Assembly (NCBI GenBank): GCA_016235895.1
Contig: JACRIB010000007.1
Span: forward strand, 1-35,491
Length of the DNA stretch: 35,491 nucleotides
Reading direction: 5' to 3'
Source: Candidatus Peregrinibacteria bacterium
GTDB lineage: Bacteria; Patescibacteriota; Gracilibacteria; UBA1369; LOWO2-01-FULL-3
Positions within the stretch are counted from its first letter, which is position 1; each line of letters opens with the position of its first letter. Below the pieces are notes generated by a model, which saw only the letters and a list, made by a program, of their open reading frames with translations, had not been told where the DNA came from and ran no database searches. A program made the position numbers and the translations under genes. This document shows positions 1 through 7,778 of the stretch, one piece after another.

Positions 1-122
1 GAACTCTTGGTTTCCGGTAAAACCGTACCATATGTCTCGGCGGCAAACGCTAAAAATTGGACCTGCAAAAAGGCGAAACAAAAAGTAATCAGCCAAAATG
101 CAAAATTCCTTAAAAACTTCAT
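1..122 (-). CDS. Secreted protein, N-terminal part only (runs off left edge)
   Basis: A leftward reading frame opens at an ATG at 122-120 and stays open for 40 codons to the window edge. The start reads MKFLRNFAFWLITFCFAFLQ and continues through a hydrophobic stretch to FLAFAAETYG, which looks like a Sec signal peptide (basic n-region, about 20 hydrophobic residues, cleavage near Ala27/Ala28). A promoter fits well upstream on the same strand: TTGGCT at 153-158, a 17-base spacer, TATTCT at 130-135, then 7 bases to the ATG, the same leaderless spacing seen elsewhere here. The gene is divergent from der. The mature domain lies outside the window, so no function can be given. Confidence 0.6.
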   Translation of the reverse strand, partial: MKFLRNFAFWLITFCFAFLQVQFLAFAAETYGTVLPETKS

Positions 123-129
123 CCCGAAA

Positions 130-158
130 AGAATATCATATTGCTCTTTTCAAGCCAA
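130..158 (-). promoter_or_regulatory. Promoter of the left-edge secreted protein
   Basis: On the minus strand TTGGCT (153-158) and TATTCT (130-135) are separated by 17 bases. The -10 box ends 7 bases before the ATG at 122, so the transcript would begin at or next to the start codon. Confidence 0.45.
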
Positions 159-190
159 TAGCTACTATGTACTGGCTAATTTTCAAACAT

Positions 191-1543
191 ATGAGCGCGA
201 AAACCACAACTACAATAGCAATTATAGGCAGACCAAACGTAGGCAAATCCAGCCTATTTAACCGTTTAATCGGAAAAAAATATGCTGTAACATCCGATAT
301 CGCCGGCACCACCAGAGATAGACTCTTTCACAATTATGACTGCCAGGGCTACAACACAATCTTGATAGACACCGGTGGTTTGGAATATCAAAAAAAGGAA
401 AATATTGAAGCCGATGTGCAATCACAAGCCAGATTAGCCCTGAATGAAGCTGATATAATTATTTTCGTAGTGGACAATATGGAGGAGTTAACAAAAAACG
501 ATTTCACAGCCGCGGACATTTTAAGAAAATCCAGGAAAGAAATTCTATTAGTAGCCAACAAATGTGAAAACCTTGATAAAAAAGAAGAAACTTACCACTA
601 CTACGAACTTGGTTTTGATAAGCCTATACTTATTTCGGCAATCCACAACAAAGGCATCACGGAATTGGAAGAAGCTATTGCCAAAAAATTAAAAAAATTA
701 AAAATTTCCAAAAGGAAACAAAAAAGTGATTCGGCGCTTTGCAATATCTGCATCATTGGCAAACCAAACGCCGGAAAATCATCACTGGTAAACGCGCTTT
801 TCGGTGCGGAAAAGGTGATAGTTTCAGATATTCCCGGAACAACTCGCGATACCATCGATACGGAAATTACTTATAACGAGAAAAGATACAATTTAATAGA
901 TACTGCCGGATTAAGAAGACGCGGCCACATCGAACAGGGAATCGAAAAATACAGCAGTCTCCGAGGCATAAGCGCGATAGAAAGATCCGATGTGGTAGCA
1001 CTTCTAATTGATGGTGAAGCGGGAATCAGCAAGCAAGATTGCCACATCGCTGAATTCGCTCTGGAAGAAAAAAAAGGTCTACTCCTCGTAATCAACAAAA
1101 TCGATCTCTTCAAAGAAGGAGAAGAAAAACGCAACGAATTAATTTGGAATTTAAAATATAAATTTGCTTTTGTCCCCTGGGCACCGGTTATATTTATTTC
1201 CACAAAAAATAAAAAAAATATTCGTGAAATCCTAACGCTTTCCGAAAAAATAATGGGAGAAAGAAAAAAACGCATTCCTACACCGGAATTAAATAAATTT
1301 TTACAAAAAATAATGATGCGCCACAAACCCGCCAGTACCAACATTAAGAAACCAAAATTCATGTATGGCAGCCAGGTAGATATCAATCCTCCAAAGTTCT
1401 TACTATTCTTCAAAAACGCCAAAAATCTTCATTTTTCATATCCGCGCTATCTGGAAAATGAGATCAGAAAAGAATATGGTTTCAATGGTACAGCCATCAA
1501 CTTAAGTTTCAGAAATCAAGTCTCAAAATATTCCCAAAACTAA
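191..1543 (+). CDS. der: Ribosome-associated GTPase Der (EngA)
   Basis: Der is a tandem-GTPase needed for assembly of the 50S ribosomal subunit. Two G domains are visible: the first P-loop GRPNVGKS at residues 13-20 with DTGG, the second GKPNAGKS near residues 190-197 with DTAG and NKID. They are followed by a C-terminal KH-like domain from about residue 360. The 450-residue length fits the family. The first domain's G4 motif reads NKCE instead of NKxD, a mild deviation. The frame is open further upstream to 98, but family members start a few residues before the first P-loop, so the ATG at 191 is preferred. The stop overlaps the convergent gene at 1540 by a few bases. A possible promoter is TTGCTC (141-146), 16 bases, TACTAT (163-168). 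Confidence 0.95.
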   Translation: MSAKTTTTIAIIGRPNVGKSSLFNRLIGKKYAVTSDIAGTTRDRLFHNYDCQGYNTILIDTGGLEYQKKENIEADVQSQARLALNEADIIIFVVDNMEELTKNDFTAADILRKSRKEILLVANKCENLDKKEETYHYYELGFDKPILISAIHNKGITELEEAIAKKLKKLKISKRKQKSDSALCNICIIGKPNAGKSSLVNALFGAEKVIVSDIPGTTRDTIDTEITYNEKRYNLIDTAGLRRRGHIEQGIEKYSSLRGISAIERSDVVALLIDGEAGISKQDCHIAEFALEEKKGLLLVINKIDLFKEGEEKRNELIWNLKYKFAFVPWAPVIFISTKNKKNIREILTLSEKIMGERKKRIPTPELNKFLQKIMMRHKPASTNIKKPKFMYGSQVDINPPKFLLFFKNAKNLHFSYPRYLENEIRKEYGFNGTAINLSFRNQVSKYSQN

Positions 1544-2259
1544 TTTGGAATCAAAGTCCTAAATTTTTCCAGGGATATTTTAGAATCTCTGAATTTCGCT
1601 TGCCACAAGCCTCTATATTCCTGTCTACGATCAAAATTATGGAATTTCAAAATGTGATCATTTATCAAAATACCCGCAGAATCTCCTATCTTGTGCATTT
1701 TGCTTCGCGCGCGCTTCTTTTGCCATTTTTTCAAAAAATTTTCCAAAAAATTACCGAATTTACCATTCAAAAACCATTCTAGGGAAATCTTCAGGTTAGT
1801 CTTATGATAAACAAAAATTGGCTCTTTCAGGGTAATCAAAAAATCCTCAAAATCAGCACGAATCCAGGAATTAGCAGCCAAAAAATTTCGACCTACTCCA
1901 TCATCAATAACCGGAATTAAAGTTTTGATCCAAATTTTCAAATAAACATCATTTTCAATGGCGATAGGCGATAAATCCAAAAAACTATCGTCTACAAAAA
2001 AACTTAAACAAAATCTTCCGGCAACCTTATCATCGTGTCTCCTTACACCTAAAACATGCAAAATACCGGTAACCAAAATCCTTACAAGAAAAAGACGGCC
2101 TGCCTTAGCGATTATAAATAAATCTATATCACTTTTCTCATTCGTATTGGAAAAAGCCAAATTATTACACACCGCGACCATTCTCAAAAAAGGAACAAAG
2201 CAAAGAAAACGCAGATATTTTTTAACTCGCAACCACATTTTTTCTTCTAAATCTTCCAT
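1540..2259 (-). CDS. Nucleotidyltransferase-like protein
   Basis: This 239-residue protein carries a motif resembling the catalytic core of the DNA polymerase beta-like (MNT) nucleotidyltransferase superfamily: NNLAFSNTNEKSDIDLFII, near residues 32-50. In this family a Gly/Ser turn is followed by DxD metal ligands; here SDIDLF provides the DxD but the usual GS turn reads FSN. The remainder is rich in aromatic and basic residues and I recognise nothing else in it. Similar stand-alone proteins are common in Patescibacteria genomes; their substrate is unknown to me. It is convergent with der and divergent from uvrC, whose start is 24 bases away. A TATAGC box (2267-2272) ends 7 bases before the start. 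Confidence 0.6.
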   Translation of the reverse strand: MEDLEEKMWLRVKKYLRFLCFVPFLRMVAVCNNLAFSNTNEKSDIDLFIIAKAGRLFLVRILVTGILHVLGVRRHDDKVAGRFCLSFFVDDSFLDLSPIAIENDVYLKIWIKTLIPVIDDGVGRNFLAANSWIRADFEDFLITLKEPIFVYHKTNLKISLEWFLNGKFGNFLENFLKKWQKKRARSKMHKIGDSAGILINDHILKFHNFDRRQEYRGLWQAKFRDSKISLEKFRTLIPN

Positions 2260-2268
2260 GTTTCAGGC

Positions 2269-2274
2269 TATAAT
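2269..2274 (+). promoter_or_regulatory. -10 box of uvrC
   Basis: A perfect TATAAT ends 8 bases before the ATG at 2283. This leaves no room for a Shine-Dalgarno site, so the mRNA is probably leaderless. No convincing -35 box is visible. Confidence 0.5.
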
Positions 2275-2282
2275 GCGGGCAT

Positions 2283-4391
2283 ATGATGACAGAAAAAACG
2301 AAATTGCAAAAGGTTTTGACGGATTTGCCAAAATCTCCCGGCGTTTACAAAATGATCGATGGCGAAGGAAGAGTGATTTACATTGGTAAAGCCAAGGATT
2401 TAAGCAAAAGAGTTAAACAATACTTTCAAAAAGATTATCAACATTCCACCCGCACGCGAAAATTAATGGAAAACGTTCAAGATATCGAAACCATCATAGT
2501 AGACAGCGATTTGGAAGCCATGATTCTGGAACATAATTTAATCAAACAATTACAGCCAAAATACAACGTCATCATGAAAGATGACAAAAACTACGTTTAT
2601 ATAAAAATTACCAAAGAAGATTTTCCCAGAATTCAATTGGTACGCAAAATTGAAAAAGACAACGCTAAATATATCGGCCCAAAAACAGCGGCCCACAAAG
2701 TAAAAGAGACCTTCAAGGTATTAAAAAAAATTTTTCCATTCAGACACTGTGGTTTGGATATTAAGATGATTCAGAAAAACTCATCCAATAAAGCAAAACA
2801 TCAAGTGCTGGTAACTCATAAAGTTCTCAAATATCCCTGTTTGGATTACTACATCAAAAGGTGCATTGCGCCTTGCATCGGCAATTGCAGCATCGAAGAA
2901 TATCGGGAAATAATTAAAAATGTCGAAAATTTTCTGGAAGGAAAAAGTGAAAACATCGTCAATGATTTAAAAGAAAAAATGCGGCGGTATGCGAAAAAAA
3001 AAGAATTTGAAAAAGCCGTAAAGGTCAGAGATAAAATTAAAAAAATAGAACAAATTCTTGAAACCCAAAAAGTTCAAGATACCGATCAAACAAATAAGGA
3101 TGTAATAAATTACTGCATCACTCAAAACAAAGCTTACTTCAATTTATTCCAGATCAGAGATGGCAAATTAATTGGGCAAGAAAATTTTATTTTGAGCGCG
3201 CAAGAAGTTGAAGAAGATCAAAACAGCGAAGTACTTAGTGCATTCTTGAAGCAATATTATAAATTGGCCACCGACATCCCAAAAGAAATATACTTGCCTC
3301 ATAGCCCAGAAGGGCAACTGGAAATTGAAAAAAAAGTTTCCATTATCATTCCGAAAATCGGCCTTAAAAATAAACTCCTGGAAATGTCCCTGAATAATGC
3401 CAGAATTTTTGCCGACCGCAATAAGCCAAGCTGGAAAGAAGAAAGCCTATCGGGAGAAAACGCTCTCAAAGAATTACAAAAAATACTCAAAATTAACAAA
3501 TCATTAAAAAGAATCGAATGTTATGACATTTCACATCTAAGTGGAACAGATACCGTAGGCTCAATGATTGTTTTTCAAAATGGCGCACCTAAAAATTCAC
3601 TTTACCGCAAATTCAAGCTCAAAACGATCAATAATAAGCCTGATGATTACAAATCCATGGAAGAAGTTCTAACACGTAGATTTTCCAGAATCAGTCTGAA
3701 CTATACGCACAAGGAATATATTCTAAAAAAAGCCACCAAAAAAGATACAAAATTTATCGAAAGCAACAATAAAGTAAATTTAAAAACAACTGACCGCGCC
3801 TTCTACGTCATAGCAAAAGGAAAAGAACAAATCGGCTTTATCTCCGTAAAAAAATACAATGATAAAGTGTCCGAACTGCGCAATTTATGGATCAAAAAGA
3901 AAGCCAGAGGCGCAAAACTCGGTTATAAATTAATCAAAGAAGCAATAAAGAAGAGTAAATTAAAAAGAGTCTACATAAGCTGTAAAAGTAAAATCAAAGA
4001 TTATTATTTGATTGCCGGGTTCGAAGAAATTAAGAAAATACCCGAGGAAATAAACAAGCACAAGGAAGTCTGCTACATGGTTTATGACACCTACAAACAC
4101 AAAGATGATGAATCATTTAGCCAAATACCTGATCTCGTAATTATTGATGGTGGCAAAGGCCAATTAGCCGTAGCGGAAGATGTTTTCAAAAAATTAAAAC
4201 TGGAAATTCCTCACATTTCCTTGGCCAAAAGACTGGAAGAGATATTTCTGCCAAACAATCCCACACCAATTCTTCTGGGTCACCACAACGAAGCCTTGAA
4301 ACTGCTTCAGAGAGCACGCGACGAAGCTCACCGCTTCGCCATCAGTTACAATCAAGATTTACGATCTCGGACTTTTTCAAAATATCGCTAA
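2283..4391 (+). CDS. uvrC: UvrABC excinuclease subunit C with an internal GNAT-like domain
   Basis: UvrC makes both incisions in nucleotide excision repair. In order: a GIY-YIG nuclease (SPGVYKM then VIYIGKAKDLSKRV, residues 1-95); a cysteine cluster (RHCGLD, then PCLDYYIKRCIAPC) like the Fe-S site, with about 25 extra residues between the first and second Cys; a UVR domain (about 213-256); and an RNase H-like nuclease from about 409 with ECYDISH, PDDYKSM, IIDGGKGQ and DEAHRF, matching the catalytic Asp/Asp/Asp/His set. Between PDDYKSM and IIDGGKGQ, where relatives have only a short link, some 140 residues (about 470-612) resemble a GNAT acetyltransferase (LWIKKKARGAKLGYKLIKEA, then YYLIAGF). 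The protein stops just after DEAHRF, so the usual C-terminal helix-hairpin-helix pair is absent. The end overlaps thiI antisense by 50 bases. Confidence 0.95.
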   Translation: MMTEKTKLQKVLTDLPKSPGVYKMIDGEGRVIYIGKAKDLSKRVKQYFQKDYQHSTRTRKLMENVQDIETIIVDSDLEAMILEHNLIKQLQPKYNVIMKDDKNYVYIKITKEDFPRIQLVRKIEKDNAKYIGPKTAAHKVKETFKVLKKIFPFRHCGLDIKMIQKNSSNKAKHQVLVTHKVLKYPCLDYYIKRCIAPCIGNCSIEEYREIIKNVENFLEGKSENIVNDLKEKMRRYAKKKEFEKAVKVRDKIKKIEQILETQKVQDTDQTNKDVINYCITQNKAYFNLFQIRDGKLIGQENFILSAQEVEEDQNSEVLSAFLKQYYKLATDIPKEIYLPHSPEGQLEIEKKVSIIIPKIGLKNKLLEMSLNNARIFADRNKPSWKEESLSGENALKELQKILKINKSLKRIECYDISHLSGTDTVGSMIVFQNGAPKNSLYRKFKLKTINNKPDDYKSMEEVLTRRFSRISLNYTHKEYILKKATKKDTKFIESNNKVNLKTTDRAFYVIAKGKEQIGFISVKKYNDKVSELRNLWIKKKARGAKLGYKLIKEAIKKSKLKRVYISCKSKIKDYYLIAGFEEIKKIPEEINKHKEVCYMVYDTYKHKDDESFSQIPDLVIIDGGKGQLAVAEDVFKKLKLEIPHISLAKRLEEIFLPNNPTPILLGHHNEALKLLQRARDEAHRFAISYNQDLRSRTFSKYR

Positions 4392-5544
4392 GCCATTCAC
4401 CAAGCGGCAACAATTTTTCATATTCCCGCACATCATAAATATTAGCCTTAATCTCCGGATGTTCCGGCATAAACATGCCACAAGTATCCTTACAGGGTAA
4501 TTTTGAAATTTCAAAAGTACCAATTTTCTCCGCCAACCCGATAATGTCTTCTTTATCAAAACCAATTAAAGGCTGATAAATCGGGATCGTCGAAGCCTCA
4601 TGAATGGCAAAAATATTTTCCGGAGTTTGTGAAGCCACCTGTCCAAAATTATCACCGGTAATCAAACCTCGCGCTTTCTCACTTTTGGCTATTAATTCGG
4701 CAATTCGAAGCATCAGTCGTCGATAAATCACCGTTCGAATTTTCGCCGGAATATCTAAATTGGTCGAAATTTTCTTTTGGAATTGACCAAATGGCACCAA
4801 ATAAAGCTTGGTATCAAACTGATAATCAGAAAGCATTTTAACCAATTCCCGCACATGCTCCGACTCGGCCTTATCAGTGTAAGGATACCCATGAAAGTGC
4901 ACAAAAATCACTCTTGCTCCACGTTTCATCATCATATAAGAAGCCACCGGCGAATCAATTCCCGCGGAAATCAAGGATACCAATTTACCCTGGCTGTTAG
5001 CCGAAAGACCGCAGGGACCATCATATTTTTTGAAGGAAAAATATCCATGATTATTAAAAAATTCCACATCCACCACAAACTCCGGATTTTCCATTTTCAC
5101 TTTAATACCAATGTCACTTCGTAAAAGACAAGCCCCAATTTGCCTTTCAGCCTCAATAGATTTGAAAGGCAAAATCATCGAACGTTTCACCCTAACCCTG
5201 AAAGTCCGCGGTTTGCTATCCGGATCTCTGACAAAAGCCGGCAAATTCTCCCAAATCTGAACAGATAATTTCTCAATATCAATCTTACCTTCATAAACAA
5301 ATTTAAAATTCTTAATACCAAAAACTTTATACAAAATCTTGGCATAATCCTCCTCCTGTCCATAAGTAAAATCCCCAGGCAACGCAATCAAAAACCGACT
5401 CAAAGAATGTTTGATCGAAAAATTCCTCTTAAATCTCTTCTCAAAAAGCACCCTCAAACGTTTACGCAATTTCTCCACAAAATACTCAATATTAGCCTTC
5501 TTCAAGCCAATTTCCCCATAATGTACAATGATGAAACGTCTCAT
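4342..5544 (-). CDS. thiI: tRNA 4-thiouridine synthetase ThiI
   Basis: ThiI adenylates uridine 8 of tRNA and installs sulfur to give 4-thiouridine. The 400-residue protein shows the N-terminal ferredoxin-like start (FIIVHYGEIGLKK), a THUMP region (about residues 55-170) and a PP-loop ATPase with SAGIDSPVA near 193. LPCKDTCGMF near the C-terminus carries the conserved cysteines. There is no rhodanese domain, as in the short form found in many bacteria, so a role in thiamine synthesis is less likely. The ATG at 5544 is chosen because MRRFIIVHYGE matches the family start; an ATG at 5562 would add six residues. A TATGAT box (5554-5559) ends 9 bases before the start. The gene is divergent from folP and its 3-prime end overlaps uvrC antisense. 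Confidence 0.93.
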   Translation of the reverse strand: MRRFIIVHYGEIGLKKANIEYFVEKLRKRLRVLFEKRFKRNFSIKHSLSRFLIALPGDFTYGQEEDYAKILYKVFGIKNFKFVYEGKIDIEKLSVQIWENLPAFVRDPDSKPRTFRVRVKRSMILPFKSIEAERQIGACLLRSDIGIKVKMENPEFVVDVEFFNNHGYFSFKKYDGPCGLSANSQGKLVSLISAGIDSPVASYMMMKRGARVIFVHFHGYPYTDKAESEHVRELVKMLSDYQFDTKLYLVPFGQFQKKISTNLDIPAKIRTVIYRRLMLRIAELIAKSEKARGLITGDNFGQVASQTPENIFAIHEASTIPIYQPLIGFDKEDIIGLAEKIGTFEISKLPCKDTCGMFMPEHPEIKANIYDVREYEKLLPLGEWLSDILKKSEIVNLDCN

Positions 5545-5567
5545 AGCCGCCACATCATACAAGAATA

Positions 5568-5596
5568 TTGAATAAAAATGAACGAAAGCCTAAAAT
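5568..5596 (+). promoter_or_regulatory. Promoter of the folate operon
   Basis: TTGAAT (5568-5573), a 17-base spacer and TAAAAT (5591-5596) form a good sigma70-like promoter. The -10 box ends 8 bases before the ATG at 5605. An in-frame ATG at 5578 would lie inside the promoter, which argues for the later start and a leaderless mRNA. Confidence 0.55.
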
Positions 5597-5604
5597 TAGC
5601 CGGC

Positions 5605-6408
5605 ATGGATATAATCAAAGCTATAAGGACCACAAAGAAGCCACTCATCATGGGAGTTCTCAACGTAACCCCCAATTCTTTTAGTGACGGTGGCCAACAT
5701 AATGAAATAAATAAAGCCATCAAAAGAATCAAGGAAATGGAGGAAGAAGGTGCCGACATTATTGATATTGGCGGCGAATCCACCGGTCCGAATTCAAAAA
5801 ACATCTCTTTAGAGGATGAATATCAAAGAGTAATTCCAATTCTTAGAGCTGCCCTGAAAATAACCAAGCTTCCCATTTCAATCGACACCTACAAAGCAAA
5901 AATAGCCGAGGAAAGCCTCAAACTGGGCGCACAAATGATCAACGATGTCACAGCCCTAAGAGGGAACTCCAAAATGGCCAAAATCGTAGCAAAATACCAA
6001 GTTCCCATAATTCTGATGTATTCCAAGGACAACTCGGCCCGCACTACTTTGCAGGAGAAACACTATAAAAACGTCATCAAAACAATCAAAGAGTTTCTTA
6101 CAAAACAAATCAAATTTGCCAGAGAAGCAGACATCAAAAATTCTCAGATAATCATCGATCCCGGTATGGGCAATTTCATCAGTAAAATACCAAAATACAG
6201 CTTCGAGATTCTCAATCGCCTGGAAGAATTAAAAAAACTGGGTTATCCAATTTGCATCGGCGCCTCCCGCAAATCATTCATAGGAGGACCAATGAACGAA
6301 AGAGACCTAAAAGGCCAGATAATCAGTGCTATTGCATATCTGAACGGAGCCGGTATAATCAGAACTCACGACGTAAAAGGAACCAAAAATATACTCGAAC
6401 AATTATGA
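5605..6408 (+). CDS. folP: Dihydropteroate synthase
   Basis: FolP joins 6-hydroxymethyl-7,8-dihydropterin diphosphate to p-aminobenzoate to make dihydropteroate; it is the sulfonamide target. Diagnostic motifs are IMGVLNVTPNSFSDGG near the N-terminus, GADIIDIGGEST, INDVTAL, GASRKSFIGG and IRTHDVKG at the end. The length of 267 residues is normal. The start at 5605 is preferred over 5578, because the promoter overlaps the first ATG and family members start shortly before the MGVLNVTP motif. It is the first gene of a five-gene folate operon; its TGA overlaps the next ATG (ATGA at 6405-6408), suggesting translational coupling. Confidence 0.96.
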   Translation: MDIIKAIRTTKKPLIMGVLNVTPNSFSDGGQHNEINKAIKRIKEMEEEGADIIDIGGESTGPNSKNISLEDEYQRVIPILRAALKITKLPISIDTYKAKIAEESLKLGAQMINDVTALRGNSKMAKIVAKYQVPIILMYSKDNSARTTLQEKHYKNVIKTIKEFLTKQIKFAREADIKNSQIIIDPGMGNFISKIPKYSFEILNRLEELKKLGYPICIGASRKSFIGGPMNERDLKGQIISAIAYLNGAGIIRTHDVKGTKNILEQL

Positions 6409-6755
6409 ACAAAATGGATTTGAGCTGCGTTTTTCACTTTGCGGCTTCGCATTTTCTCACTAAATACCACGGTAAATGTGAAAATTTACATGGGCATAAC
6501 TACAAATTAATAGTTATGATTTCGGATACCGTGAAGGAAGATGGCATGGTCCTGGATTTCAAAATTCTCAAGGAAAAGGTCAACCAATTTGTTATAGATA
6601 CAGTCGATCACAAACACCTAAACGACATTCTCAAAAATCCTTCCGCGGAAAATGTGATAGTCTGGATCTGGAAAAAATTAAAAGATCAGCTACCGTTAAA
6701 GAAACTCACCCTCTACGAAACAGAAGATTACTATTGCGAATATTATGGTCAATAA
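6405..6755 (+). CDS. 6-pyruvoyl-tetrahydropterin synthase family protein, probable FolB substitute (PTPS-III type)
   Basis: A 116-residue T-fold pterin enzyme. Zinc-binding histidines are seen in FHFAASHF and NLHGHNY, the active-site segment reads GKCENLHGHNY, and VDHKHLND and YETEDYYCEYYG follow. PTPS relatives include QueD (queuosine pathway) and PTPS-III enzymes, which cleave dihydroneopterin triphosphate to 6-hydroxymethyldihydropterin and so replace dihydroneopterin aldolase. Its place between folP and folK, with no folB in the operon, favours the PTPS-III role. In that group a Glu is found in the Cys motif region; here Cys is followed directly by Glu. The start overlaps the folP stop (ATGA); an ATG nine bases later is possible. 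The gene overlaps folK by 11 bases. The fold is sure, the exact reaction inferred. Confidence 0.85.
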   Translation: MNKMDLSCVFHFAASHFLTKYHGKCENLHGHNYKLIVMISDTVKEDGMVLDFKILKEKVNQFVIDTVDHKHLNDILKNPSAENVIVWIWKKLKDQLPLKKLTLYETEDYYCEYYGQ

Positions 6756-7230
6756 TACAGCTTATCTTTGCCTGGGCAGCAACATTGGCAACCGCCAAAA
6801 AAATCTAAAAATTGCCATTGAATCAATAAAAGAATTTGCGAATATAATTAAAGAATCATCAATCTACGAAACAGAACCCGAAGATTACAAAAATCAGCCA
6901 AATTTCCTCAACATTGTTTTATTAATAAAAACAGATCTATCCCCATCGGAATTAATCATTAAAACACAGGAGATAGAACATGTTATGGGCAGAAAAAAAG
7001 AAATAGAAAAAGGCCCGCGTAACATCGACATCGACATAGTTTTTTATAATAATGAAATTATTGAACAGGAAAATCTGCATATTCCACATCAAAATTTTTC
7101 CAAAAGAAATTTTGTTTTGACTCCTATGGCGGAAATAGCGCCAAAATATATAGATCCGATTTCTCACAAAACAGTCAGTGAACTGAAAAAATCACTAACA
7201 AAACCATCAAAAGTAACCTTATGGACTTAA
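6745..7230 (+). CDS. folK: 6-hydroxymethyl-7,8-dihydropterin pyrophosphokinase (HPPK)
   Basis: FolK transfers diphosphate from ATP to 6-hydroxymethyl-7,8-dihydropterin, giving the FolP substrate. The 161-residue protein has the family start (YLCLGSNIGNRQKNL), the YETEP segment, GPRNIDIDIVFY with the metal-binding Asp pair, IPHQNFSKRNFVLTPMAEI and a normal C-terminus. It begins inside the PTPS gene (11 shared bases) and ends 10 bases inside folE, so the operon is continuous here. No separate promoter or ribosome-binding site is visible. Confidence 0.96.
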   Translation: MVNNTAYLCLGSNIGNRQKNLKIAIESIKEFANIIKESSIYETEPEDYKNQPNFLNIVLLIKTDLSPSELIIKTQEIEHVMGRKKEIEKGPRNIDIDIVFYNNEIIEQENLHIPHQNFSKRNFVLTPMAEIAPKYIDPISHKTVSELKKSLTKPSKVTLWT

Positions 7231-7778
7231 AAAAAATTACAAAATTATATCGCGAAATTCTTAAGGAAATTGGCGAAGATCCCGAGCGAGAGGGTCTCTC
7301 AAAAACACCGGAAAGAATCGCCAAATCCTTCGAGAAATTATTTGGAGGTTATACGAGAAAAGCCTCTGAAAATTTAACCCAATTCGACGGTGAAAATTAT
7401 GATGAAATGATCATCTGCAAAGACATAGATTTTTATTCTACCTGTGAACACCACATGCAACCGTTTTTTGGTAAAATATCCATCGGCTACATCCCGGACA
7501 AAAAAATCATCGGCCTCTCAAAACTGCCAAGAATCGTGGAAATATTTTCCCGCAGACTTCAAAACCAGGAACGTCTGACAATGCAAATAGCGGATACATT
7601 AAACAAAATACTTAAGCCAAAAGGAGTGGCCGTAGTGGTAAAAGCAATGCACCTCTGCATGATGGCCCGGGGAGTGGAAAAGCAAAATGCTTCAATGATT
7701 ACCTCCTCCTGCACCGGTCTGTTCAAGAAAAACGCCAAAACTAGAAGTGAATTTTTGCGCTTAATTATAGAAGGATGA
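7221..7778 (+). CDS. folE: GTP cyclohydrolase I
   Basis: FolE opens GTP to 7,8-dihydroneopterin triphosphate, the first step of pterin synthesis and the substrate a PTPS-III enzyme would use. The 185-residue protein has the zinc and active-site motifs STCEHHMQPF (Cys75, His77/78) and HLCMMARGVEKQ (Cys146), the KTPERIAKSFEKLFGGY region and GLSKLPRIV. The C-terminal SEFLRLI is typical. It overlaps folK by 10 bases, and its TGA overlaps the pabB ATG (7775-7778). The TGA stop also shows that UGA is not reassigned in this organism. Confidence 0.97.
   Translation: MDLKKITKLYREILKEIGEDPEREGLSKTPERIAKSFEKLFGGYTRKASENLTQFDGENYDEMIICKDIDFYSTCEHHMQPFFGKISIGYIPDKKIIGLSKLPRIVEIFSRRLQNQERLTMQIADTLNKILKPKGVAVVVKAMHLCMMARGVEKQNASMITSSCTGLFKKNAKTRSEFLRLIIEG

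Noticed and set aside
98-190. N-terminal extension of Der
   Set aside because: Family members start just before the first P-loop, and the extension overlaps the divergent secreted gene and both promoters.
871-1422. Long leftward open frame inside der
   Set aside because: It is the antisense shadow of a well-identified gene, with no promoter and no family resemblance.
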